A DNA stretch of 20,922 nt from Dokdonella_A sp014338185 (GCA_030263295.1 SZOS01000046.1:1-20922), one strand, 5' to 3'. Counted from the first letter of the stretch, positions 1 to 7,079 are shown. The notes: a model not told the origin generated them from the sequence alone. A program made the numbers and translations.

Positions 1-2647
1 AGGCGCTGTCGCTGGCGACCTCGATCGTGTAACCCTCGGCCGCCGGATCACTGGCCCAGCTGAAGGTCGGGCTGCGTGGCGTGCCGGTGGCGCCGTCGGT
101 CGGAGCGTTCAACGCTGGATCGACCGGAATGCCGACGCTGACCTGCAGGGCCACGCTGATGCCATGGCTGATCGGGGTGCCGCCGGTGGTGGCGCCGTTC
201 ACGGCAATGGTGTAGCTGCCACGTGCGAGGCTTGCGGTATTGCCGATCGAGAGCAGGCTGGTCGCCGCCGGATCGGTCGGCGTGACCGGATTGACACTGA
301 AGCCGGCCGTGCTGGCACCCGGCAGCGGGCCGGTGCCCAGCGTGACCGCGTCGGTGAGGCCGTACAGGCTGCGCACACCGATGCTGTAGTCGGCATTGCT
401 GCCGGCGCAGATCGCGAGCGTGTTCGGCGTGGCACTCAGTGCGAAATCCGGACCGTTGCTGATGCCGGTGGCGGCGAGCGCAAACTTCTGCGGGCCGCTG
501 GGCACGTTGATGCCGCGCACGCGGATCTCGTAGGCGCCTGCCGCGGGTGCGTCGAACTGGATGCGCTGCAGTGTATTGATCGCGTCGTAGTTCGAGGTGG
601 CCGTGCTCTGGGTTGGATTGGCGTTGTTGACGTTGTAGCCCGCGGGGAGCTTCTGCGTCCAGACATCGCCATTGGGTGCCTGCACCTCGAGCCGCAGCGA
701 GTTCACCGTGGCCGGGCTGGCGTTGATCGCACCGGCCGCGTCGCTCCAGGTCAGCACCACGGTGAAGCGCTGGCCGCCTGACGCGTTGAGCTGGAAGCTG
801 GCCACGTCACCGGTCTGCAGGCCGGTGTCCTCGTCGTGAATGAACAGCTTGCCCGCATCACCGCTGAAGTACAGCGAATCGTCGAGCAGAATGCGGCCGA
901 AGCCCTGGGCCTGGCCCGGGTTCGCGCCCGCGCCGGAGCCGGTCATCTTGAACGCGCCTGCAGCCATGATGGCCTTGACCAGCGCACCCGACGGATCGGG
1001 GATCGCATCGGCGGGGTTGGCGGTGCCGCTCGGGTAGAACCCGCGCGCGAGGTAGTCGCGCACCAGCGCCGCATTGCCTGCCGCGGTCGGCGTAGCCATC
1101 GAGGTGCCGCTCATCGACGTGGTGCCCGACGTGGTGCGCGAAGCCGAAACGATGCTGCTGCCCTGTGCGTCGAGGTCGGGCTTGGTGCGGCTGTCCAGCG
1201 TTGGGCCACGCGAGGAGAAGCTTGCCATCGCATTGGCGCCGGTGCCGCGGTTGGAAGCGCCGATCGTGAGCACGTTCTTGGCATTGCCCGGACTGCCCAC
1301 GTTGTTGCCGTTGGGGCAGGCGGTGGCGTCGTTGCCGGCCGCGAACACCACCAGCAGGTCGTCGCGGTCGCGCATCACGCGGTCGGCGTCGCGCGCGAAC
1401 TCGTCATACGGCACGGTGCAGCCTGAGATGCAGGCGCCGAACTGGTCAGTGCAGCCGCCGCCCCAGGAATTGCTGTGGATGCGCGCACCGTTCTGGTAGG
1501 CGGTGTCGGCCGCGTGGTAGGCGGTGCCGCCCATGGTGTTGAGGTAGGCGAGGTTGCCGCCGCTTTCCTGCATCACGAGCTTGGCATAGGGCGCCATGCC
1601 CACGAGATTGCTGGTGCCGCTGGGTGCGGGCGTGTTGGAGCAGTCGGTACCCGGATTGATGCCGTTGTCATTGCCGAAGATCGAGCCGGCGACGTGGGTG
1701 CCGTGGCCATGGTTGTCATCCCAGCTCGATCCGGACAGGCCCGACCACTTGTAGTAGGCGATGACCTTGCGCGCATTGAGGTTGGGTGAGGCGATCGGCG
1801 GGCAGGACGCGCCGGTGGTGCACACGTCGATCGGCGGCGGTTGGCTCGCGTCCGCGAACGCGATGTTGTCCATCCACAGGCCGGTGTCGAGTTCGCCGAT
1901 GATCTGGCCGCAGCCATACAGGCCCTTGTTCCAGATCGAGTACAGCGGCGCAGGTGAGTTGACATTGCTCTGGTGCAACCAGTGGCCTTGCGAATTGAGC
2001 GCGCGCATCGGCTTGTGGAAGCCCACCGCGAGCACGTCCTCGCGCAAGGCCAGTTGTTCCACGGCTGCCGCGAGCTGTGCCCGCGCGAAGCTGGCGCGCA
2101 CGCGCGTCTCGCCGCCGGAGTCGAGCACCTGCACCGAGCCGAGCCCCGCGATCGCGGCGATGCTGCCGCGCACGGCCGCGGGCGCGGCCTGGGTGTCGAG
2201 CGCGACGTCGATCATGTCGATGCCCAGGCCATCGACGATGCCGCCGTTCTTGAGCTCGTTGTAGATGTTGGGATCGACCTTGAGCGCGGGCATCAGCGGG
2301 CCGCTCCAGACCACGCCGTGGATGCCGCGCATCGCCGCGTCCAGGTGCGCCGGCATGCGCACGATGTAGGCGTAGTAGGGCGCGTAGTCGAGGATGGTGG
2401 CGCCGGCTGCCTCGACCGCGGCGCGCTGCGGCGGGGTGATCGGTCCGTCGAACTTGACCAGGCGCAGCGTCGAATCCTTGACTGCGCCCAGCGAGAGCAG
2501 GTTGTCCAGCACCGCGGCGGCGCGGGTGGCCTCGCCGCTGCATACATCGTGTTGGGCACCCGCGAACGACACCAGGCAGTCGGAGCCGCTGGCCGAGGCC
2601 ACGCCGGGCAAGGCCAGCACGATGGCCAATGACAGTAGGTTACGCAT
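1..2647 (-). CDS. Secreted S8 (subtilisin-type, Kp43-like) serine peptidase, 3' end outside window
   Basis: Reading from ATG at 2647 towards position 1, the frame is open for 882 codons and runs off the window, so the C-terminus is missing. A signal peptide is visible (MRNLLSLAIVLALPGVASA, cut near residue 19-20). Residues ~25-230 look like a propeptide. The catalytic domain shows Asp254 (GELDTGLW), His315 (HGTHVAGS), oxyanion Asn439 (AAGND) and Ser516 (SGTSMATP), so the triad is complete. After it, residues ~560-700 contain LTWSDAAG and LEVQAPNGDVW, typical of the beta-barrel that follows the catalytic domain in Kp43-type subtilases. A second domain and an Ig/Fn3-like segment (SPTFSW) come last. 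The predicted role is extracellular protein degradation. The start is supported by a strong ribosome site (GGGGAG, 2652-2657). Many paired cysteines fit an exported enzyme. The substrate is unknown. Confidence 0.93.
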   Translation of the reverse strand, partial: MRNLLSLAIVLALPGVASASGSDCLVSFAGAQHDVCSGEATRAAAVLDNLLSLGAVKDSTLRLVKFDGPITPPQRAAVEAAGATILDYAPYYAYIVRMPAHLDAAMRGIHGVVWSGPLMPALKVDPNIYNELKNGGIVDGLGIDMIDVALDTQAAPAAVRGSIAAIAGLGSVQVLDSGGETRVRASFARAQLAAAVEQLALREDVLAVGFHKPMRALNSQGHWLHQSNVNSPAPLYSIWNKGLYGCGQIIGELDTGLWMDNIAFADASQPPPIDVCTTGASCPPIASPNLNARKVIAYYKWSGLSGSSWDDNHGHGTHVAGSIFGNDNGINPGTDCSNTPAPSGTSNLVGMAPYAKLVMQESGGNLAYLNTMGGTAYHAADTAYQNGARIHSNSWGGGCTDQFGACISGCTVPYDEFARDADRVMRDRDDLLVVFAAGNDATACPNGNNVGSPGNAKNVLTIGASNRGTGANAMASFSSRGPTLDSRTKPDLDAQGSSIVSASRTTSGTTSMSGTSMATPTAAGNAALVRDYLARGFYPSGTANPADAIPDPSGALVKAIMAAGAFKMTGSGAGANPGQAQGFGRILLDDSLYFSGDAGKLFIHDEDTGLQTGDVASFQLNASGGQRFTVVLTWSDAAGAINASPATVNSLRLEVQAPNGDVWTQKLPAGYNVNNANPTQSTATSNYDAINTLQRIQFDAPAAGAYEIRVRGINVPSGPQKFALAATGISNGPDFALSATPNTLAICAGSNADYSIGVRSLYGLTDAVTLGTGPLPGASTAGFSVNPVTPTDPAATSLLSIGNTASLARGSYTIAVNGATTGGTPISHGISVALQVSVGIPVDPALNAPTDGATGTPRSPTFSWASDPAAEGYTIEVASDSA

Positions 2648-2687
2648 GAAATCTCCCCGTGGAATCGAGCACGCACATTGAAGTCAT

Positions 2688-2705
2688 GGTTGGATCGCGC
2701 CAACC
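2688..2705. promoter_or_regulatory. Inverted repeat upstream of the S8 peptidase gene
   Basis: GGTTGG (2688-2693) and CCAACC (2700-2705) form a perfect 6-bp inverted repeat 41 bp upstream of the peptidase ATG. It could be an operator or an mRNA leader hairpin. No convincing -35/-10 pair was found next to it, so its role is a guess. Confidence 0.2.
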
Positions 2706-2800
2706 CGGCATGGCCAGGGCTGCCCCACGCGCGACCACCCATGATGCCGGCATCGGCCGGATAGCACCAGCGCACTGTGGCGCAGCGACCAGTCGGGGCC

Positions 2801-2822
2801 GCAGCGCCGTGCCGGGCGCTGC
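2801..2822 (-). terminator. Hairpin just after the cytochrome c'-like gene
   Basis: GCAGCGCC (2801-2808) and GGCGCTGC (2815-2822) pair perfectly over 8 bp around a 6-nt loop, starting 11 nt beyond the stop codon of the minus-strand cytochrome gene. No T-tract follows on that strand, so it is either a weak terminator or a 3'-end stabilising hairpin. The rest of 2648-2832 shows only the ribosome site and inverted repeat of the downstream peptidase gene. Confidence 0.4.
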
Positions 2823-2832
2823 CGCTTGTCCT

Positions 2833-3228
2833 TCAGCGGTAGTCGCGATGGCAGGCGTCGCAGGCGTGGCCGATGCGCGTGAGCGCTTCGGCCTGCACCG
2901 GGCAGGCCGCGGTCGGGTCCCACTGGCCCAGTTCGTCCTGCAGCTGGCTGACGTATTGCGCGAGCACGCGATCGTGGGTGCCTTCGGGCAGCAAGGCCGG
3001 GCGCAGTTGCTCGGCCACCAGGCGCATGCGCTGGGCAACCTGCGGCAGGGCGGCGGGAGCCGCGCAGGCGTTGGCACGGGTGGCCTCGCGGGCGCCGCGC
3101 AGGTCATGTTCGAGCACGTGCATGGTGCCGCGCAGCCAGGCGTGGCGGCGTTGCAGCGCGTTGGCCAACGACAGCGCGGCGACGAAGCCGAGGAACAGCC
3201 CGAGCAGCAGGACGATCACGTGGCGCAT
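2833..3228 (-). CDS. Membrane-anchored cytochrome c'-like monoheme protein
   Basis: The product is 131 residues. Residues ~4-22 form one hydrophobic helix (VIVLLLGLFLGFVAALSLA) that would anchor it or act as an uncleaved signal. The rest is helical and ends in IGHACDACHRDYR, a CxxCH haem-attachment motif placed at the extreme C-terminus and followed by a basic/aromatic tail. This placement is typical of class II cytochromes (c', c-556), which are four-helix bundles. It probably faces the periplasm and takes part in electron transfer or gas binding, but no function can be assigned. ATG at 3228 is chosen because GGAG lies 7 nt upstream; the longer start at 3300 would overlap the divergent tcdA start. 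Family assignment rests on the haem motif and its position, since overall similarity is low. Confidence 0.75.
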   Translation of the reverse strand: MRHVIVLLLGLFLGFVAALSLANALQRRHAWLRGTMHVLEHDLRGAREATRANACAAPAALPQVAQRMRLVAEQLRPALLPEGTHDRVLAQYVSQLQDELGQWDPTAACPVQAEALTRIGHACDACHRDYR

Positions 3229-3290
3229 GGAGGCTCCGCAGGCGGTGTGGCTGCATGGCGCAGCACCGACAATGATACGCTGCGCGGTGC

Positions 3291-4079
3291 ATGGACCCAC
3301 TCATCGACGCGCGCTTCAGCGGCATCGACCGGCTGTACGGCGCGGGCGCGGTTGCGCGCCTCGCGCGCAGCCGCGTGTGCGTGATCGGCATCGGTGGCGT
3401 CGGCTCGTGGGCAGCCGAGGCGCTGGCGCGCAGTGGCGTCGGTCAGCTCAGCCTGGTCGATGCCGACGAGGTGTGCGTGGGCAACACCAATCGCCAGCTG
3501 CACGCACTCGATGGCAACTACGGCAAGGCCAAGGTGGCGGTGATGGCACAGCGCCTGGCCGCGATCAATCCACGCCTGCAGGTCGAGCCGATCGAGCAGT
3601 TCCTCACGCCGGCCAACCTGTCCGACCTGCTCGGGCGCGGCCATGACATCGTGCTCGATGCGTGCGATGCGTTCCGGGTCAAGGTCGAGGCGATCGCGTG
3701 GTGCCGGCGGCGCAAGCTGCCGCTGGTCACGGTCGGTTCGGCGGGCGGCCGCACCGATCCGACGTTGGTGACGGTGCGCGACCTGTCCAGGACCGAACAT
3801 GACGCGCTGCTCGCGCTGGTGCGCAAGAAGCTGCGCGAGGAGTTCCGTTTCCCGCGTGGGCCCAAGCGCTACTTCGGCGTGCAGGCGGTGTACTCGCGCG
3901 AGAACGTGCGTTACCCGCAGGCCGACGGCAGCGTGTGCGGCACGCGCCCGGCCGCGGGTGATGCACTCAAGCTCGATTGCGGCAGCGGACTGGGCGCCGC
4001 CACCCATGTGACCGGAGCCTTTGCCTTTGCCGCGGTATCGCGCGTGCTGGCGCGTCTGCTGGCAGCGCCGCGCAGCTAG
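3291..4079 (+). CDS. tcdA: tRNA threonylcarbamoyladenosine dehydratase (TcdA, ThiF/MoeB/E1-like fold)
   Basis: The 262-residue protein matches the length of E. coli TcdA/CsdL (~268). TcdA uses ATP to cyclise the N6-threonylcarbamoyl group of A37 in ANN-decoding tRNAs, giving ct6A. Visible E1-like features are the nucleotide-binding loop GIGGVGS (33-39), Asp57 in LVDADEVCVGNTNRQ with Asn67-Arg68, Lys81 after NYGKAK, and DACDA. It lacks the zinc-binding CxxC pairs and the C-terminal ubiquitin-fold domain of larger relatives, as expected for TcdA. It is divergent from the cytochrome gene (62 bp apart) and convergent with tatD; the two stop codons overlap within CTAG (4076-4079). The ATG has no clear ribosome site. 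A ThiF/HesA role is less likely because no thiamine or molybdopterin genes are nearby. Confidence 0.9.
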   Translation: MDPLIDARFSGIDRLYGAGAVARLARSRVCVIGIGGVGSWAAEALARSGVGQLSLVDADEVCVGNTNRQLHALDGNYGKAKVAVMAQRLAAINPRLQVEPIEQFLTPANLSDLLGRGHDIVLDACDAFRVKVEAIAWCRRRKLPLVTVGSAGGRTDPTLVTVRDLSRTEHDALLALVRKKLREEFRFPRGPKRYFGVQAVYSRENVRYPQADGSVCGTRPAAGDALKLDCGSGLGAATHVTGAFAFAAVSRVLARLLAAPRS

Positions 4080-4858
4080 TGCAGGCGCGCCCGCGTGAAC
4101 AGGCGCTGCGCGTTGGCGCAGGTGGCCGCAGCGACCTCGGCGGGTTCGATTCCGCGCAGTTGCGCCACCGTCTGCGCGACCTCGCGCAGCCGCGCAGGTT
4201 CGTTGCGTTCGCCGCGATGCGTGGCCAGCGGCTGGTCGGGCGCATCGGTCTCCAGCAGCAGGTACTCCAGCGGCATCCCGGCCACGAGGCTGCGCAAGCG
4301 CCGCGCGCGCTCGTAGGTGAGCGGGCCGCCCACGCCGATGAGGAAGCCGAGCCGCCACAGCTGGCGCGCCTGCTCGGCGCTGCCCGAGTAGCTGTGTACC
4401 ACGCCGCGCAGCGGCGCGTGGCGACGCAGCGTGGCGATGACCTCGTCGACCGCGCGGCGCGCGTGGAGGATGAGCGGCAGGTCGAACTCGCGCGCGAGCC
4501 GCAGCTGCGCGTGGAAGCAGTCGCGCTGCAGCTGTGCAGCGGGTTCGGACACGTGGAAGTCGAGCCCGCATTCGCCCAGCGCCACCGCGTGTTCGCGCGC
4601 GAGCCAGTCCGCGAGCGCGGGCAGCTGCGCGTGCGTTTGCGGGGTGAGGAACATCGGGTGCAGGCCGTAGGCCGGATGCAGGTCGGCATGGGCCGCGCAC
4701 AATGCGCGCAGCGGCGCGAAGTCGGCCAGCCGCACCGCGGGGACGATCTGTGCGACCACGCCGGCGGCGCGGGCGCGCGCGAGCACCGCATCGCGGTCGG
4801 CGGCGAACTCGGCGGCGTCGAGGTGGCAGTGCGAATCGACCAGCGCGCTCAGTGCCAC
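4076..4858 (-). CDS. TatD-family metal-dependent hydrolase (YjjV-like)
   Basis: The 260-residue product carries the TatD metal-ligand series in order: DSHCHLD (His10, His12), GLHP, GECGLDF (Glu96), ILHAR (His132), VVHSYSG (His155) and LETDAPD (Asp205). These are the ligands of a two-metal TIM-barrel hydrolase; family members act as 3'-5' DNases/RNases or D-aminoacyl-tRNA/phosphodiester hydrolases. The motif spelling is closer to YjjV than to TatD itself. The start is GTG at 4858, placing DSHCHLD at residues 8-14 as in relatives. That GTG overlaps the last 10 nt of the upstream protease gene, with no clear ribosome site, so translation may depend on coupling. The stop overlaps that of tcdA. 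The family call is secure; the substrate is not. Confidence 0.9.
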   Translation of the reverse strand: MALSALVDSHCHLDAAEFAADRDAVLARARAAGVVAQIVPAVRLADFAPLRALCAAHADLHPAYGLHPMFLTPQTHAQLPALADWLAREHAVALGECGLDFHVSEPAAQLQRDCFHAQLRLAREFDLPLILHARRAVDEVIATLRRHAPLRGVVHSYSGSAEQARQLWRLGFLIGVGGPLTYERARRLRSLVAGMPLEYLLLETDAPDQPLATHRGERNEPARLREVAQTVAQLRGIEPAEVAAATCANAQRLFTRARLH

Positions 4859-6360
4859 GGGATGCGCGCACCGATGTCGGCAGGCATGGCATGGCGCGAA
4901 TGCCCGTCACCCCCCGTGGTCGGCGGGGTGCTGCCCTGGTCGATGCCGTCGAGTGACTGCGCCCCGGTGCTGTCCGGGTCGAGCCATTCGCGCAGCCGGC
5001 TCGCGCTGGAACTGCCGCCGGACCAGGCCACCGACAGCTTGCCGTAGCAGTCGTTGCCGTCGTTGGGTTGCGATGGCGTGAGCGCGCTGCAGCTGGCGTC
5101 ACCTCCGGACAGCATGCCGATCACGCGCCGCGGCGTGCCGCTGCTCGCGTTGGAGAACAGGGCCGAACCCGACGAGCCGCCCTCGGTGGTGCCCTGCGAG
5201 TACGGGCCGGTCAACCAGTGGGTGGTCGCGGTCACGCTGCTGTCGATGCAGCTCGGCTGCGAGGTCGGCTGCGGACCCGCGGTGATCTTCTTGGCATCGC
5301 CCATCGGGTGGTGGATGCCGATGGTTCCGGCCGGCACCGCGCCGCTTGCGTCCCAGCCCGCGTAGTACAGGTTCCATGCCGCCTCCGGCGCGCCCGCCAG
5401 CTCCACCAGGGTGAAGTCCACGTCGTCACGGGTCGCGCGCAGCGTGGCGCCGTGCTGGTCGTCGTTGAAGTAGCCGCCTGCCGGCGGCGTGAGCGTTGCG
5501 CAGCTGGTCGACTGGTAGTTCCAGTACACCACCATCGATTGCGCCTCGGCGGCGCTGGACACGCAATGTGCGGCCGTGAGGAAGTAGTTCTTGCGGTTTT
5601 GTGCGGTGTTGTTGAGCAGGGTGCCGCTGCAGATGTAGCTGCCGCCGTCGCGGGTGAACTGGTAGTGCCCAACCGCGCGGATCGGGCCGGGATAGGGCTG
5701 ACCCAGTGGGCAGGCCACGTTGACGTTGCAGGCACCCGAGGTGCCCGGGCCGGTCGCCTTGCTGCGCGCGAACAGGTCGCGGAAGCCCACGCCCACGGCG
5801 GTGAGCGTGACCGAGTCGCGCGCGGTGTCGGCGAGCGCGGCCGGCACCTGCAGTTCGATGGTCGCGACATCGCCCGGCAGCAGCGGCGAATGGAAGCCGC
5901 CCGCCAGCGCATCGGCACGCGTGTACGGGCCCTGGTAGTAGCCGTCGGCACCGATCAGGTACAGGCGTGCGCCGCGCGGCAGGTCGTAGTGGTCAAACGC
6001 CAACTGCAAGTCGGTGGCACCGGGCGCATGCACGCGCAGGCGCCAGACCTGAAGTTCGTCGGTACGGTCCCAGCGGCCGCTGTCGGCCGGGGTGAAGGCG
6101 ACTTCGCGCATGTCGGCCACGCGCATGCGCTTGGTATGCATGCCGTGGTGCGCCGCCGGCCGCTCCAGTTCGGCGACCCGCGCCGCGGCGTCAATGCCCG
6201 CGACGGTCGCCACGGGCACGTCCACCCCGAGCTTGGCGACTGCGCGCAGGCTCAGCGGCGGCTCGCCCTGGCGGGCACCCGCAGCCGTTGCCAGCAGCGC
6301 CAGCACGAGCGCGATGGCGGGGACGGAGCGTGGTTGGCGATGGCGGTGGTGGCAGGGCAT
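4849..6360 (-). CDS. Secreted lysyl-endopeptidase-like serine protease (S1 family)
   Basis: The product is 503 residues from ATG 6360, which has GGAG 7 nt upstream. An Arg/His-rich start and a hydrophobic stretch (IALVLALLATAAGA) make a signal peptide. Residues ~30-200 are a propeptide. The mature part starts near TSGACNVNVACP and closely parallels Achromobacter protease I (recalled sequence): FLTAAHC (His265), VDFTLVEL (Asp315), TEGGSSGS (Ser397), and NDCYG, where Asp437 aligns with the S1-pocket Asp225 that sets Lys specificity. Lys201, just before the mature domain, would suit self-cleavage after Lys. Differences: positions aligned with the Trp169/His210 pair of protease I are not Trp/His (Ser in MLSGG), and there is an extra Cys next to the pocket Asp. 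A PPTTGG linker follows the catalytic domain but leads into only about 20 residues. The 3' end overlaps the tatD start by 10 nt. Confidence 0.9.
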   Translation of the reverse strand: MPCHHRHRQPRSVPAIALVLALLATAAGARQGEPPLSLRAVAKLGVDVPVATVAGIDAAARVAELERPAAHHGMHTKRMRVADMREVAFTPADSGRWDRTDELQVWRLRVHAPGATDLQLAFDHYDLPRGARLYLIGADGYYQGPYTRADALAGGFHSPLLPGDVATIELQVPAALADTARDSVTLTAVGVGFRDLFARSKATGPGTSGACNVNVACPLGQPYPGPIRAVGHYQFTRDGGSYICSGTLLNNTAQNRKNYFLTAAHCVSSAAEAQSMVVYWNYQSTSCATLTPPAGGYFNDDQHGATLRATRDDVDFTLVELAGAPEAAWNLYYAGWDASGAVPAGTIGIHHPMGDAKKITAGPQPTSQPSCIDSSVTATTHWLTGPYSQGTTEGGSSGSALFSNASSGTPRRVIGMLSGGDASCSALTPSQPNDGNDCYGKLSVAWSGGSSSASRLREWLDPDSTGAQSLDGIDQGSTPPTTGGDGHSRHAMPADIGARIPWH

Positions 6361-6410
6361 GTCGGTTCTCCGGATCGTGGCGCCAAGCATACGGTGTCCT
6401 TGGCTGGCGC

Positions 6411-6439
6411 TTGACACGACAATTTTGCGTAGCTACATT
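6411..6439 (+). promoter_or_regulatory. Sigma-70-type promoter for brnTA
   Basis: TTGACA (6411-6416) is a perfect -35. After a 17-nt spacer comes TACATT (6434-6439), a 4/6 match to the -10 that keeps the A2 and T6 positions. Transcription would start near 6446, which is the G of the GTG start codon of brnT, so the transcript would be leaderless or nearly so. The -10 ends exactly at the proposed left edge of the cassette. Confidence 0.6.
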
Positions 6440-6462
6440 TAAGCCGTGCGAGTCACATGTGA
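6429..6462. promoter_or_regulatory. Two palindromes, candidate BrnA operator
   Basis: GTAGCTAC (6429-6436) overlaps the -10 box and TCACATGTGA (6453-6462) lies over the first codons of brnT; their centres are 25 bp apart. BrnA-type antitoxins are known to repress their own promoter. Binding here is inferred only from position and symmetry. Confidence 0.3.
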
Positions 6463-6718
6463 TCCGGCCAAACGCGAATGGACTCTGCACGAGCGCAGCC
6501 TCGATATGCTGCGCGCCAATGAGGTGTTTGGCGGGCCGCACTTCACTCGCGCAGACGATCGCCATGACTACGGCGAGCCGCGCCTCATCACTGCCGGTTG
6601 GCTTGACTCTCGGCTTGTCGTTTTTGCATGGACGCCCCGCGGTACCGCAAGGCGCATCATCAGCATGAGGCATTGCCATGAACGCGAAGCAAAAAGACTC
6701 ATCCCACATCTCACCTGA
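6446..6718 (+). CDS. brnT: BrnT-family toxin of a type II toxin-antitoxin system
   Basis: The product is 90 residues, the usual BrnT length. BrnT proteins are RelE-fold ribonucleases that block translation and are neutralised by BrnA. Visible family features are the N-terminal DPAK (6-9; relatives read WDPxK), the central GGPHFTRADDRHDYGEPR (29-46), VFAWTPRG (59-66) and the closing RRIISMR (69-75). The common KHG motif is replaced by ERS at 16-18 and the first Trp by Cys5, so it is a divergent member and activity is not assured. The start is GTG 6446, at the predicted transcription start, which gives the normal N-terminus. The gene overlaps brnA by 41 nt, the usual toxin-first order of this family. 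It is divergent from the lysyl-endopeptidase-like gene (85 bp apart). Confidence 0.85.
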   Translation: MRVTCDPAKREWTLHERSLDMLRANEVFGGPHFTRADDRHDYGEPRLITAGWLDSRLVVFAWTPRGTARRIISMRHCHEREAKRLIPHLT

Positions 6719-6947
6719 TCCCGACCTTCCGGAGATCACGGACGACTGGATTGCCGGTGCAGATTTGTATCACGGCGAAAAGCTTGTGCGGCGCGGTCGC
6801 CCCAAGCTGGCTACGCCTCGCCAGTTGCTGTCTTTGCGTCTTCCGCCGCAGGTCATCGAGCGCTGGAAAGCCAGCGGCCCAGGGTGGCAAACGCGCATGG
6901 CTGAGGCGCTGGAGAAAACTGCCCCAAAGGCTCGGGCTGCTGGCTGA
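6678..6947 (+). CDS. brnA: BrnA-family antitoxin
   Basis: The product is 89 residues. The N-terminal half is acidic and probably flexible or toxin-binding (PDPDLPEITDDWIAGADLY). The C-terminal half has the layout of a ribbon-helix-helix DNA-binding domain: GRPKLATPRQLLSLRLPP for the strand, then IERWKASGPGWQTRMAEAL for the helices. BrnA antitoxins bind BrnT and, as a complex, repress the shared promoter. GAGG at 6667-6670 sits 7 nt before the ATG. The gene overlaps brnT by 41 nt, so the two are cotranscribed and probably coupled. Its TGA stop (6945-6947) lies inside the first core site of the attC-like element, the arrangement seen in integron cassettes. Assignment relies on motif layout and partner gene. 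Confidence 0.85.
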   Translation: MNAKQKDSSHISPDPDLPEITDDWIAGADLYHGEKLVRRGRPKLATPRQLLSLRLPPQVIERWKASGPGWQTRMAEALEKTAPKARAAG

Positions 6948-7005
6948 CAATTCGTTCATTCAAGCCGAAACCGCTTCGCTCCGACATCGGCGTGGCAGGT
7001 TAAGC
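6942..7005 (+). repeat. attC-like (59-base-element-like) recombination site
   Basis: The left half shares ACAATTCGTTCA, AAGCCGA and CCGCTTCGC, in that order, with the attC site of aadA cassettes as I recall it, allowing a 4-nt TTCA duplication. The right end has GTTAAGC (6999-7005), a perfect fit to the R' core GTTRRRY. The left core GGCTGAC (6942-6948) fits RYYYAAC poorly (5 of 7). An internal stem GCCGA (6964-6968)/TCGGC (6987-6991) is present. The site length (64 bp) is in the normal range for short attC sites. Folding of the bottom strand has not been computed, so a chance resemblance is possible. Confidence 0.5.
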
Positions 7006-7079
7006 GTCACCGACATGCAGGCAAAGGTCGACCTCAGCAAGACATCCAGGGAACACGACAACGGCACAGGGGAACAATC

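Larger units (their letters stand above)
6439..6999 (+). mobile_element. Putative stand-alone integron-type gene cassette carrying brnTA
   Basis: TTAAGC occurs at 6439-6444 and again at 7000-7005, 561 bp apart, as expected for cassette edges produced by recombination at G/TTRRRY. Between them lie a compact two-gene unit with little spare DNA and a right-end structure resembling an aadA-type attC site. The unit is visibly less GC-rich than its neighbours and uses codons such as CTT, GTT and TTT that are rare around it. Toxin-antitoxin genes are common integron cargo. The left junction has T instead of G before TTAAGC, and no integrase gene is in the window. Confidence 0.45.

Noticed and set aside
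164..781. Plus-strand frames within 164-2632
   Set aside because: All are shadows of the continuous minus-strand S8 peptidase, which carries the full catalytic motif set.
3250..3290. Possible promoter (GATACGCT) before tcdA
   Set aside because: No matching -35 at a suitable distance; too weak to call.
3216..5102. 628-codon minus-strand frame across tcdA, tatD and the protease 3' end
   Set aside because: It crosses three well-supported genes in other frames and reads as Arg/Ala-rich noise.
6191..6739. Minus-strand frame spanning the brnTA start region
   Set aside because: It runs antisense to brnT and over the protease signal sequence in another frame; no ribosome site or family resemblance.
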